57,504 nt of DNA from positions 1 through 57,504 of the forward strand of contig NZ_KB899162.1 in assembly GCF_000378065.1 (NCBI RefSeq), written 5' to 3'. The notes beneath the pieces were generated by a model, which saw only the letters and a list, made by a program, of their open reading frames with translations, had not been told where the DNA came from and ran no database searches. A program made the position numbers and the translations under genes. This document shows positions 33,580 to 44,609 of this stretch, one piece after another (positions within the stretch are counted from its first letter, which is position 1; the number at the start of each line of letters is the position of its first letter). The DNA comes from Porphyromonas gulae DSM 15663. GTDB taxonomy: Bacteria > Bacteroidota > Bacteroidia > Bacteroidales > Porphyromonadaceae.

Positions 33580-34251
33580 CTACTGCCAATCTACTAATCC
33601 GGTTTTCACGGCATACCGTATCAGTTCGGCTGCATTGGAGAATCCTAATTTGCGCAGAATGTTGCTGCGATGTGTCTCTACGGTCCGGTAGCTGAGATGC
33701 ATTTTCTCTGCAGTTTCTTTTGCTGAATAACCATCGCATAGATACTGGACTACTTCTTTTTCGCGCTCAGTTAACTCGCAAGATTCCTGCGACTTCTTGC
33801 TCTTTTTCGCTGAGCGATCCGCCGAGCGAGATAGACAAATGTCCAGAATCATCTTGGAAACGCTCTTGCCATAGAAATGACTGCCGGTGGCTACGGTACG
33901 AATGGCATTTTCTATATCGTTGGTTTGAGCTGTTTTGCACATGTATCCTTCTACATCGATTTCCAACAGCTCGTTGACTGTTTTTTCTGACACTTCGGAA
34001 GACAGTATTATGATCTTAATAGAAGGGTATAGTTTCTTTACCTTCCGAGCAAGATCTACCCCATTGCCATCGGGAAGCCAAATATCCAGTATGATGAGTT
34101 CGGGAGCTTTCTCTTCTTTCAGAAAAGTTTCCATCTCTTCACAAGAACCGCACTCGCCTACAATCTCTGCCAAACCTTGTGTTTGGGAGATGGTGGCGCG
34201 CAAACCTATCCGATAGAGTTCGTGGTCATCCACGAGTAATATACTGATCAT
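33580..34251 (-). CDS. fimR: LuxR-type response regulator (FimR)
   Basis: 223 aa. A receiver domain (residues 1-125) has LLVDDHELYR at the N-terminus and the phospho-acceptor Asp in ELIILDIWLPDGNG. A LuxR/NarL helix-turn-helix lies at 155-220 (LTEREKEVVQYLCDGYSAKETAEKMHLSYRTVETHRSNIL). It lies 12 bases after the TPR histidine kinase. In P. gingivalis the FimS/FimR pair controls fimbriation; the kinase type, gene order and the TPR gene plus ribH downstream fit that locus. The fimR name rests on that context. Confidence 0.75.
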   Translation of the reverse strand: MISILLVDDHELYRIGLRATISQTQGLAEIVGECGSCEEMETFLKEEKAPELIILDIWLPDGNGVDLARKVKKLYPSIKIIILSSEVSEKTVNELLEIDVEGYMCKTAQTNDIENAIRTVATGSHFYGKSVSKMILDICLSRSADRSAKKSKKSQESCELTEREKEVVQYLCDGYSAKETAEKMHLSYRTVETHRSNILRKLGFSNAAELIRYAVKTGLVDWQ

Positions 34252-34263
34252 AGTTATATATGT

Positions 34264-36126
34264 TTAAGGCGAGGTGAGGACGAAGGAGAATATCGAACCC
34301 TTGCCTTGCTTGCTATCAATGCATAATTTGCTTTTGTTCCTTTCGAGCAGACCTTTGCAGATGATCAATCCCAATCCACTTCCTTTTTCGCCGTTGGTGC
34401 CTACGGTAATCCTATTGTTTTTGCCGGATTCGAGGATGTCGTTTATTTGTTTTTGACTCATGCCTATTCCCTGGTCTGAGATTGAAATTTTTACTCCTCC
34501 TTGAGTCTTTCTTTCTTCCACTCGGATCAGTATCATATGACCTCCTTTGGAGAATTTGATTGCGTTGCTAAGCAAGTTGCGAACGACCGTGTTGATCATT
34601 TGTAGGTCAGCACGTACAATACATCTTTGCGGTGCGTCCAACTGTAATTCGATGCCTTTATTATGAGCTGAAATGGAGTGAAGGCTGATTGCTTTCTCGA
34701 TATTTTCAACAATGTTGAAGTTCACAAAAGTGGTCACGAGGTTGCTTAGTTGGATATTCGCCCAATCAAGCAGATTTTGCAAAAGAATGAGTTCGGAAAC
34801 CACGCTGTCTCGAATAGAAGACAGCATGCTGCGAGTTGGGGCATCGTAATCGGATTGGGGGGTAAGCATAGCGTCGAGAGCCATTTTCTGTGCAATTACA
34901 GGACCTTTGATGTCGTGGGATATGATGGATAGAAGTCTGTCTTTGGTGTCATTCATCTCCCGGAGTCTCTTATTCTGTTTGTGTCTCCTCCTTATTAGAA
35001 TAAAGAGGATAGAGATAATGCATGTCATCAGAATGCATATCAGGATGAAGGCGAATTGCAGTCTGCGCACAAGTCTGAGCTCTTGATTTTTTAATGCAAT
35101 TTCGGATTCTTTCTCTTTGCTTTTGAAGCGAACTTCGAATTCAGATACTTTTTCTTTCATCTGCCTGGATGCGATCGAATCAGATAGTGCATTCGATCTT
35201 TTCAGGCATTCGTATGCCAAGGAGTATAATCCATGGTCGGCATATAAGAAGCTGGCTAAGTCAAGTATACACAGTCTGACCTGATCATATCCAGTTTGTT
35301 GTGCTAAATTCTCTGCGATTGTCAGTAATTCGTTTGCTTTTCCGTATAGGCTATGATATGCATAGTAGTAAGCTAAATGTGCGTGACATAGAGCTTGGAT
35401 CTCCACGTTTTTTGTCTTGGAGGCTATCTCCAATGCTTCGATCAAGGGTTTGAAACTTTCTTCTATCTTATTCTGATCGATCATAATCGTGCCGATATTC
35501 ATAAGGCTATTGCACATACTGGCACTATCTGCATTGGCACGCTCTATCTTAAGTGCTTTTTCATAATAGGAGCAAGCCGATTCGAAATCTTTTTTTTTCT
35601 GGTATATATTGGCTATGTTGTTATAGGCGATGGGGATACCTGTTTCGTTTTTCATGGTTTGCGCTATTTCCAGAGCGCGTTGATAGAAAGTCAGAGCATC
35701 ATCCCACTTTTCCTGAAAGAAGAATATGATACCCATTTGCATATAGGTACGACCGGCGATTGTATCGTTAGGGTTGCCTTTAAGCAGATCTATTGTTTCC
35801 TCAAGGGCTGTTATTGCACTGCTATAGCGACCGGCATAAGTGGACATACTGGCATACTCCAGAAGAAGCTCCGGAATATCTTGAACCAAACCTGCATCTC
35901 GGGCGAACTTAATAGCCAATGAGTATGCATCGGCAGCTGTTCCGACATTGTGGTCTTTTTTGAGCTGTTCGCCCAACTTTTCATATCTCTTTTTCTTCTC
36001 TGCTGCAGATAGAGTGAGGTCAGAAGCGGTTTTGAAAAGAGAATCTACATTAATCTCTCTCGCGGAGAGTGGAAAAGCGGCGGGGAGAATAAGTATCAGA
36101 ATAATCAGTTGGATACGTATATTCAT
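34264..36126 (-). CDS. fimS: TPR sensor histidine kinase (FimS)
   Basis: 620 aa. A signal peptide (residues 1-22) leads to a periplasmic array of about six tetratricopeptide repeats (50-310; for example AYNNIANIYQKKKDFESACSYYEKAL). A coiled stretch and one membrane helix (about 345-370, FAFILICILMTCIISILFILI) come next. A HisKA domain follows with the phospho-acceptor in LSIISHDIKGP, then HATPase_c with NAIKFS, DQGIGMS and GEKGSGLGLIICKG. The partner FimR-like regulator follows at once. Some non-fimbriated strains are reported to carry a truncated FimS; this reading frame looks full length. The signal sensed by the TPR domain is unknown. Confidence 0.76.
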   Translation of the reverse strand: MNIRIQLIILILILPAAFPLSAREINVDSLFKTASDLTLSAAEKKKRYEKLGEQLKKDHNVGTAADAYSLAIKFARDAGLVQDIPELLLEYASMSTYAGRYSSAITALEETIDLLKGNPNDTIAGRTYMQMGIIFFFQEKWDDALTFYQRALEIAQTMKNETGIPIAYNNIANIYQKKKDFESACSYYEKALKIERANADSASMCNSLMNIGTIMIDQNKIEESFKPLIEALEIASKTKNVEIQALCHAHLAYYYAYHSLYGKANELLTIAENLAQQTGYDQVRLCILDLASFLYADHGLYSLAYECLKRSNALSDSIASRQMKEKVSEFEVRFKSKEKESEIALKNQELRLVRRLQFAFILICILMTCIISILFILIRRRHKQNKRLREMNDTKDRLLSIISHDIKGPVIAQKMALDAMLTPQSDYDAPTRSMLSSIRDSVVSELILLQNLLDWANIQLSNLVTTFVNFNIVENIEKAISLHSISAHNKGIELQLDAPQRCIVRADLQMINTVVRNLLSNAIKFSKGGHMILIRVEERKTQGGVKISISDQGIGMSQKQINDILESGKNNRITVGTNGEKGSGLGLIICKGLLERNKSKLCIDSKQGKGSIFSFVLTSP

Positions 36127-36148
36127 AATATGCGTTATATTTCGTCGG

Positions 36149-36156
36149 CAAAAATA
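36149..36156 (-). promoter_or_regulatory. -7 promoter box of fimS-fimR
   Basis: The minus strand reads TATTTTTG (TAnnTTTG), about 23 bases before the kinase start. The rest of 36157-36500, between divergent genes, shows no other recognised feature. Confidence 0.55.
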
Positions 36157-36509
36157 ATATTTTTTGATAACTGAGCTCTATAATATAAAGCTTGTTTCCT
36201 TGTGGCCTATCTGTCCGTTTCTGCTTTCAAGGCCTTTGCTTAGAGCAAAAGTAGTCTTCCGAAGTCCGAAAAACTTTTTAGTTCTTGTCTTTTTATGTTT
36301 TTGACTATTTAATAGGGTGTAGTTGTATAAATTGGATAATTATATGGGACAAAACTATATTTCAGTCATCCGTTATCAGAAGGACTGACGAAAGAGGGAG
36401 CATACTCGTTTAGGGTTGGCTTATTACTGCTGCAGTTGTTTTCAGAGCTTCTCATCTGACTTTTGAGTTTGAACAAGCTGGTTCGTTTACTGCTTTTTCT
36501 GCAAATCCT

Positions 36510-36517
36510 TATTTTTG
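36510..36517 (+). promoter_or_regulatory. -7 promoter box of xseB-ispD
   Basis: TATTTTTG (TAnnTTTG) ends only nine bases before the xseB ATG at 36526. The mRNA would be leaderless or nearly so. Confidence 0.5.
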
Positions 36518-36525
36518 TCAACATT

Positions 36526-36720
36526 ATGACCGAGAACAAGACATATACCGAGGCGATGACACGCCTTGAAGAGATAGTCCGTATTATCGAACACGACAGC
36601 CCCGATGTGGATGAGCTGACCAAACTGGCAGAGGAGGCTATTGCGCTGATTGGTTTCTGCCGAGAGAAACTCACCGTAGCTGATAAGCAGATCGAAGAAC
36701 TCATGGCCAAGCTTTCATGA
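36526..36720 (+). CDS. xseB: Exodeoxyribonuclease VII small subunit
   Basis: 64 aa from ATG 36526, a normal XseB size. The sequence YTEAMTRLEEIVRIIEHDSPDVDELTKL is the family signature (paired helices that coat the XseA catalytic subunit). The exonuclease degrades single-stranded DNA from either end. The frame is open for 21 codons upstream, but the promoter lies inside that extension. Its stop overlaps the ispD start as ATGA. The xseA gene is not in the window. Confidence 0.9.
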   Translation: MTENKTYTEAMTRLEEIVRIIEHDSPDVDELTKLAEEAIALIGFCREKLTVADKQIEELMAKLS

Positions 36721-37385
36721 AAGAAAAACGCTATGCTCTGATCGTAGCCGGCGGGCAGGGACTGCGTATGGGGGCCGATTTGCCTAAGCAATTTCTGCTT
36801 TTGGCCGGACGGCCGGTATTGATGCACACGTTGATTCGCTTTGTCCCTCATGTCGATACTATAGTACTGGTATTGCCTGCTGATCATCATACTTATTGGC
36901 AAGATCTGTGCCGGAGGTATGACTTTGCTATCTCTCATCAAGTAGTTGCAGGTGGGGGCACTCGTTTTGCCTCTGTTCGGAATGGATTGGAGGTTGTGCC
37001 CAATGGTGTTTTGGTTGCAGTGCATGATGGAGTACGTCCTTTGGTCAGTGGCGAGACTATTGATGCTTGTTTCTGTGCGGCCGCAGCGGGAGGGGCTGCT
37101 GCTCCTTGTAGAGCTCTGCTCGAATCGCTTCGCTATTATGCCACTGATGGAAATTATGCTGTGGACAGGAGTCGCTACGTCACGGTACAAACTCCGCAAA
37201 TTTTTCGTAGTGAGTGGTTAAAAGAGGCCTATCGGGAGCCATACGAAGAACGCTTTACGGATGATTGTTCGGTGTATGAACATCATTTTGATCGTCCCGT
37301 GGCATTGATTGAGGGCAATCCTGAGAATATCAAATTGACCACTCCTCTCGATCTTTCCCTTGCGGAACTGTTATTGACATCCTAA
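36717..37385 (+). CDS. ispD: 2-C-methyl-D-erythritol 4-phosphate cytidylyltransferase
   Basis: 222 aa. It converts MEP plus CTP to CDP-ME in the MEP isoprenoid pathway. Features are the nucleotide-binding IVAGGQGLRMGADLPKQFL, the AVHDGVRPLVS block, QTPQIFR and TDDCSVYEH, and GNPENIKLTTPLDL at the C-terminus, all as in IspD. It is translationally coupled to xseB. No ispF is adjacent. Confidence 0.94.
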   Translation: MKEKRYALIVAGGQGLRMGADLPKQFLLLAGRPVLMHTLIRFVPHVDTIVLVLPADHHTYWQDLCRRYDFAISHQVVAGGGTRFASVRNGLEVVPNGVLVAVHDGVRPLVSGETIDACFCAAAAGGAAAPCRALLESLRYYATDGNYAVDRSRYVTVQTPQIFRSEWLKEAYREPYEERFTDDCSVYEHHFDRPVALIEGNPENIKLTTPLDLSLAELLLTS

Positions 37386-37856
37386 TGCCTGATACGGGAT
37401 CAAAGTTCCCGGAAACAATTTCCCCCTAATAATTACTTCCTGCATTTGACGCAACTTCAGACACTGATGTCGTCGTTGTCGCATGCGGTGCATGCGATAT
37501 GAAAAACCTGGAGCAACATTATTGATTCGATAGGCTAACTCCCAAGAAAACACGGGCCCAAAATACTCCGATTTTGGCTCGTCATTTCTGAAAATATGAC
37601 GTGAGAATTTTTTCGTTCCGGCGCGAGATTTTTTCCCTTCCGGAGCCAAAAGAAAAAAGTTTACGCGCCATGTTTTTAGAAGCTATAAATGCCAAAATTT
37701 GGGCGCGTAAACGCACCACCTGATGTCAAATCGATGCTTCTTGCTGTCTATGTGAGTTCATGTTCGAAGATCGTATTGCCGTACCGTTGACTTTGACCGC
37801 GATTCTTTTTTCTGCTTTCTGACAGTGCTCGAAAAGCCTCAGACTGCGGCCGTATT
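37386..37856. repeat. Intergenic stretch with diverged dispersed repeat, copy 1
   Basis: Between about 37585 and 37715 the sequence has TTCTGAAAA, GACGTGAGAATTTTTT, GTTTACGCGCC, TTTTTAGAA and CGTAAACGCACC in order. The same blocks occur, more degraded, at 43880-43990. It looks like a dispersed non-coding repeat. No gene was recognised in this gap. Confidence 0.5.
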
Positions 37857-37860
37857 TCAT

Positions 37861-37868
37861 TATCTTTG
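37861..37868 (+). promoter_or_regulatory. -7 promoter box of the RlmL-like/ptpA/purD operon
   Basis: TATCTTTG (TAnnTTTG), 20 bases before ATG 37889. A five-codon upstream open frame (ATG at 37879) overlaps the leader. Confidence 0.55.
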
Positions 37869-37888
37869 TTCCATAATCATGGACTATT

Positions 37889-39343
37889 ATGAATAACGAT
37901 CTCCAATTTACTATGGTGGCTAAGACCCTTTACGGGTTGGAGGATGTCTTGGCTGCCGAACTAACAGCCCTGGGTGCTGAGGAGGTAACCGTGGGTCGGC
38001 GTATGGTCAGTTTTCGAGGAGATAAGAGGATGCTCTATCTTGCTAATCTCCGGCTGCGTACAGCACTGCGCATATTGAAACCTGTAACGACTTTCCATGC
38101 GAAGACGACAGATGAGATTTATGAAAGGCTCAAACTTTTCGATTGGACGACCGTTATGTCATCGGATCAAACTTTCTCCATTGATTCCGTCGTTTATTCC
38201 GATTCGTTCAAGAACAGTCAGTATATAAGCTATCGTACCAAAGATGCTTTGGTGGATTTCTTCCGTGATCGTGAGGGCAAACGCCCTTCCGTCCGGCTGT
38301 CCAATCCCGATATTCTACTGAACATACATGTGTCGCACGAGGAAGTAACCCTGTCGCTCGATAGCTCGGGCGAGAGTCTGCACAAGCGAGGTTATCGTGT
38401 GGCCGAAACGGCAGCTCCTCTAAACGAGGTACTGGCTGCAGGTATCTTGCTCAAAGCCGGTTGGGATGGCAGTACGGATTTGATCGATCCCATGTGTGGA
38501 TCCGGAACGTTCCTCATCGAAGCAGCCCTGATTGCTTGCAACATTGCTCCCGGTATCTATCGGCGAGGCTTTGCTTTCCGGCGGTGGGCGGACTTCGATC
38601 CCGATCTGTATGATGAGCTATACCATGACGACAGCGCAGAACGGGTATTCGATCATACCATCTACGGTTCCGATATTTTGCCACAGGCCGTAGCTGCGGC
38701 CAGAAGTAATGTGGAGCGAGCCGGTCTTGGCAAGTACATTTCTCTGAGTGTCCTACCCATGCAGCAGCGTCCGAAGCCTGAATCCAGGGCTATGCTCGTG
38801 ATGAATCCTCCCTATGGAGAACGTATCAAAGTGGAGGATATGCAGCAGTTGTATGCCATGATCGGAGAGCGACTCAAGCATAATTATGCAGGTTGCTCTG
38901 CATGGATTTTGGCTTTCAAACCGGAGCATTTCAACCATATCGGTCTTCGTCAGTCTCATCGAGAGAAGTTGATGAATGGAGCCTTGGAGTGTGAGTTGCG
39001 AGGTTATGAACTCTTTGAGGGACGACGCGATTCATTTGCCGAAAGAAAAAGTCGTCAAGCCGAAAGAGAACAAGGTGTAGGACGGAGAATCGATCGTCGT
39101 GACGTTTCTGCCGGAAGGGAAAGACGCCCCAACTCCATGGATCGAGAAAATAAGCCTCCTTATCGTTCTCCTCGTCCTGATAAGCCTTTCAGAACTTCCG
39201 ATAAAAGGAAAAGAGAGCATAATGATGAGCAACAACGAGAGACTCGCTGGCCGAACGATAGGTTCCGATCTTCGGATGAATCTGAAAGAGGGCCTCGCAA
39301 ATCCTCTTCAAAGCGGATTCAGGTGATCCGCAACGACGAATAA
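37889..39343 (+). CDS. THUMP-domain 23S rRNA (guanine-N2) methyltransferase, RlmL N-terminal type
   Basis: 484 aa. The N-terminal THUMP domain (residues 1-160, with AKTLYGLEDVLAAEL) precedes a class I methyltransferase fold (165-385). There DPMCGSGTFLIEAALIA binds SAM and VMNPPYGERI is the catalytic NPPY. This is the m2G2445 (RlmL) half; the C-terminal RlmK half of the E. coli fusion is absent. Instead, residues about 395-484 form an unusual Arg/Lys/Glu-rich, low-complexity tail, probably disordered and RNA-binding. It is first in an operon with ptpA and purD. Confidence 0.88.
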   Translation: MNNDLQFTMVAKTLYGLEDVLAAELTALGAEEVTVGRRMVSFRGDKRMLYLANLRLRTALRILKPVTTFHAKTTDEIYERLKLFDWTTVMSSDQTFSIDSVVYSDSFKNSQYISYRTKDALVDFFRDREGKRPSVRLSNPDILLNIHVSHEEVTLSLDSSGESLHKRGYRVAETAAPLNEVLAAGILLKAGWDGSTDLIDPMCGSGTFLIEAALIACNIAPGIYRRGFAFRRWADFDPDLYDELYHDDSAERVFDHTIYGSDILPQAVAAARSNVERAGLGKYISLSVLPMQQRPKPESRAMLVMNPPYGERIKVEDMQQLYAMIGERLKHNYAGCSAWILAFKPEHFNHIGLRQSHREKLMNGALECELRGYELFEGRRDSFAERKSRQAEREQGVGRRIDRRDVSAGRERRPNSMDRENKPPYRSPRPDKPFRTSDKRKREHNDEQQRETRWPNDRFRSSDESERGPRKSSSKRIQVIRNDE

Positions 39344-39374
39344 TAAAGAATAGAAAATCAAATACAATAGATAA

Positions 39375-42865
<3,491 letters not shown>

Positions 42866-42867
42866 CA

Positions 42868-43839
42868 GTGACAAGAGCTGAAAGAACGTATTTAGTGCCG
42901 GCTACGATATTGATTGCCCTCCTGTGTAGGATACTATCCTACGCATGGGGGCTTTCTGCTGATATCTCACCATCAGGAGACAGCTTTAGCTTCTTTGGTA
43001 CGATCCCTTCTTTGTGGCAGAGCATGGGCTCGTTTGCGATCGGGCTAATCGGATCTTTTATTGCAGTTCGGTTTAGTGCTTTCTATCTGTTGCTTCATGA
43101 AGGCGGATTAAAGTTATTCGCCTTTCTGATGATCCTTCTGCTCAATACCCATCAGGCTTTCTTCTCCATACAGCCGTACTCGCTGTCGATACTGCTATTC
43201 GTAGCACTCTTCTTCTGTCTGTTCGGCACTTATGGGCATAGCAATATTCCGCGAAAGACCCTCAACGTAGGCTTTTGTATCGGACTTTCTGCCGTGCTTT
43301 GGTCTCCATCTCTGCTTCTTGTGCCGTTTATGCTCATACAGCTTTATCCGATGAAGAGTTTGTCTTTCAAAAATCTGCTTGCTTTTTTCTTCGGACTGTT
43401 TCTCCCTCTGTGGTGTTGTCTTCCTTTGTTCCTATTGTTCGGAGAGGAGCAGTACATTATCGACAATCTTAACCTTCTAAGCCAGTGGGGTTTTTCCTAT
43501 CCGACTTCCCACGTAAGTGCTTGGAAGTGGTTGTATCCGTCTCTTTTGTTGGCGTTGTATCTTATCTCCTTCGTCTATTTGCAGCTGACATACACGAGAG
43601 AAAAAGTTATCGCACGTATTTACTTCTTTAGCCTTTTGTGTGCCGGTTGCTATATGCTGCTGCTTTCTGCAGTCATGCCTGCTGCTTCGGACGGATTTCT
43701 TTATTTGGCTACATTCCCCATATCGGTACATGGAGCGCGTTTCCTGTATTCTCAGAGTCGCCGTCCTGCCAATATCCTGATTTCTCTTATCCTCCTTGCC
43801 TTTCCCATCTCTCTATTCGTGTCATCTTTTTTCCTTTGA
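42868..43839 (+). CDS. Multi-spanning membrane protein of unknown function
   Basis: 323 aa from GTG 42868, two bases after the purD stop (the frame is also open from TTG 42844 inside purD). There are eight to ten hydrophobic helices with short loops, few charged residues and no catalytic motif that I can name. The pattern, with many Phe/Leu-rich helices and Ser/Pro turns, resembles Bacteroidota DUF6427-type proteins or a polymerase/flippase-like fold. I cannot assign a family from sequence alone. It is last in the methyltransferase-ptpA-purD operon. Confidence 0.8.
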   Translation: MTRAERTYLVPATILIALLCRILSYAWGLSADISPSGDSFSFFGTIPSLWQSMGSFAIGLIGSFIAVRFSAFYLLLHEGGLKLFAFLMILLLNTHQAFFSIQPYSLSILLFVALFFCLFGTYGHSNIPRKTLNVGFCIGLSAVLWSPSLLLVPFMLIQLYPMKSLSFKNLLAFFFGLFLPLWCCLPLFLLFGEEQYIIDNLNLLSQWGFSYPTSHVSAWKWLYPSLLLALYLISFVYLQLTYTREKVIARIYFFSLLCAGCYMLLLSAVMPAASDGFLYLATFPISVHGARFLYSQSRRPANILISLILLAFPISLFVSSFFL

Positions 43840-43861
43840 TTTTTCAGTACACGTCACACAC

Positions 43862-44000
43862 CTAAAAACTCCTTTTCCCGGTTCTGAAAAACGTGGCGTG
43901 AGAAAATTTTTTTTCTCAGACCGTGTAGAAAAAATTTACGCCCGTAAACGAAATTTTTTTGGCGCCACAATTTTAGAATTTACGCACCGTAATTGAGCTG
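43862..44000. repeat. Dispersed non-coding repeat, copy 2
   Basis: Blocks TTCTGAAAA, GGCGTGAGAAAATTTTTTTT, TTTACGC, GTAAACG, TTTTAGAA and TTTACGCACC occur in the order seen at 37585-37715. An internal GGCGCC and T-runs give it strong secondary-structure potential. The rest of the gap up to 44235 shows nothing else. Confidence 0.5.
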
Positions 44001-44236
44001 ATTTTGGTCTGCTTTTTGGGGACTAACAGCTGCTTGCCTATAGCCTTTCGGAGTCAGGATTTTATGATGCCATTCGACGATGTTATGAAGCTCAATTGCT
44101 TCATGCTAAAAAAGGGAGCTTTATTTCCTATCTTATTGTCTATGAGTTTGTTTTCTGTTTTTGATGTCCATTTGGGGGATTCCTCGTTTTGGCCTGAAAT
44201 TGTTATCATATATAGCCCAAAATGCCGAGTTGTCCG

Positions 44237-44267
44237 TTTGCTGTTGTTATAAAAAACAATATCTTTG
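44237..44267 (+). promoter_or_regulatory. Complete two-element promoter of nrdDG
   Basis: TTTG at 44237-44240 and TATCTTTG at 44260-44267 are separated by 19 bases, matching the Bacteroidota -33 TTTG / -7 TAnnTTTG promoter. The start near 44275 is immediately upstream of the riboswitch. Confidence 0.7.
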
Positions 44268-44280
44268 TTCCCATCGTAGT

Positions 44281-44505
44281 GGTCCCTGCTCGTCTCGAAC
44301 AAGTTGAGTGGGGTGTAAGAGGGAATCGGGTGAGAATCCCGAGCAGTCCCGCTGCTGTAAGCTTCTACCGCCGTGTCGGTTTTTGATGGGCGGACTCTTG
44401 TCGCTTTCCAAATGATGCCACTGTTCATTCTCTACTACAGGTGGAGCTGAATGGGAAGGCGCGACAAACAGAAAAGAGATGAAGTAAGCCAGAATACCTG
44501 CCTCT
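44281..44505 (+). promoter_or_regulatory. Cobalamin (B12) riboswitch upstream of nrdD
   Basis: The core is recognisable in order: GGGAATCGGGTGAGAATCCCG, then CAGTCCCGCTGCTGTAA, GCCACTG, GGGAAGGCGCG, and the B12 box AAGCCAGAATACCTGCC at 44486-44502. The 100 bases before the nrdD ATG (GGAGAG...TCTCC and CCTCGAGG elements) could form the switching hairpin that hides the start region. These riboswitches usually repress when adenosylcobalamin binds. Confidence 0.92.
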
Positions 44506-44609
44506 ACGAGTTGCCTATAAAGTATGGAGAGAAGACCTCGAGGAAAGGAGTCTCCCCGGCACTAAGAGAATAGATCTCGGAAAGTATTTTTTTACAATAA
44601 CGTATTACA

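Noticed and set aside
36366-37199. 277-residue minus-strand open frame opposite xseB-ispD
   Set aside because: Antisense of two clearly identified genes; Ser-rich composition is an artefact of the opposite strand.
44004-44252. 82-residue plus-strand open frame in the gap before the B12 riboswitch
   Set aside because: It begins in a repeat, overlaps the nrdD promoter zone and has no recognisable features.
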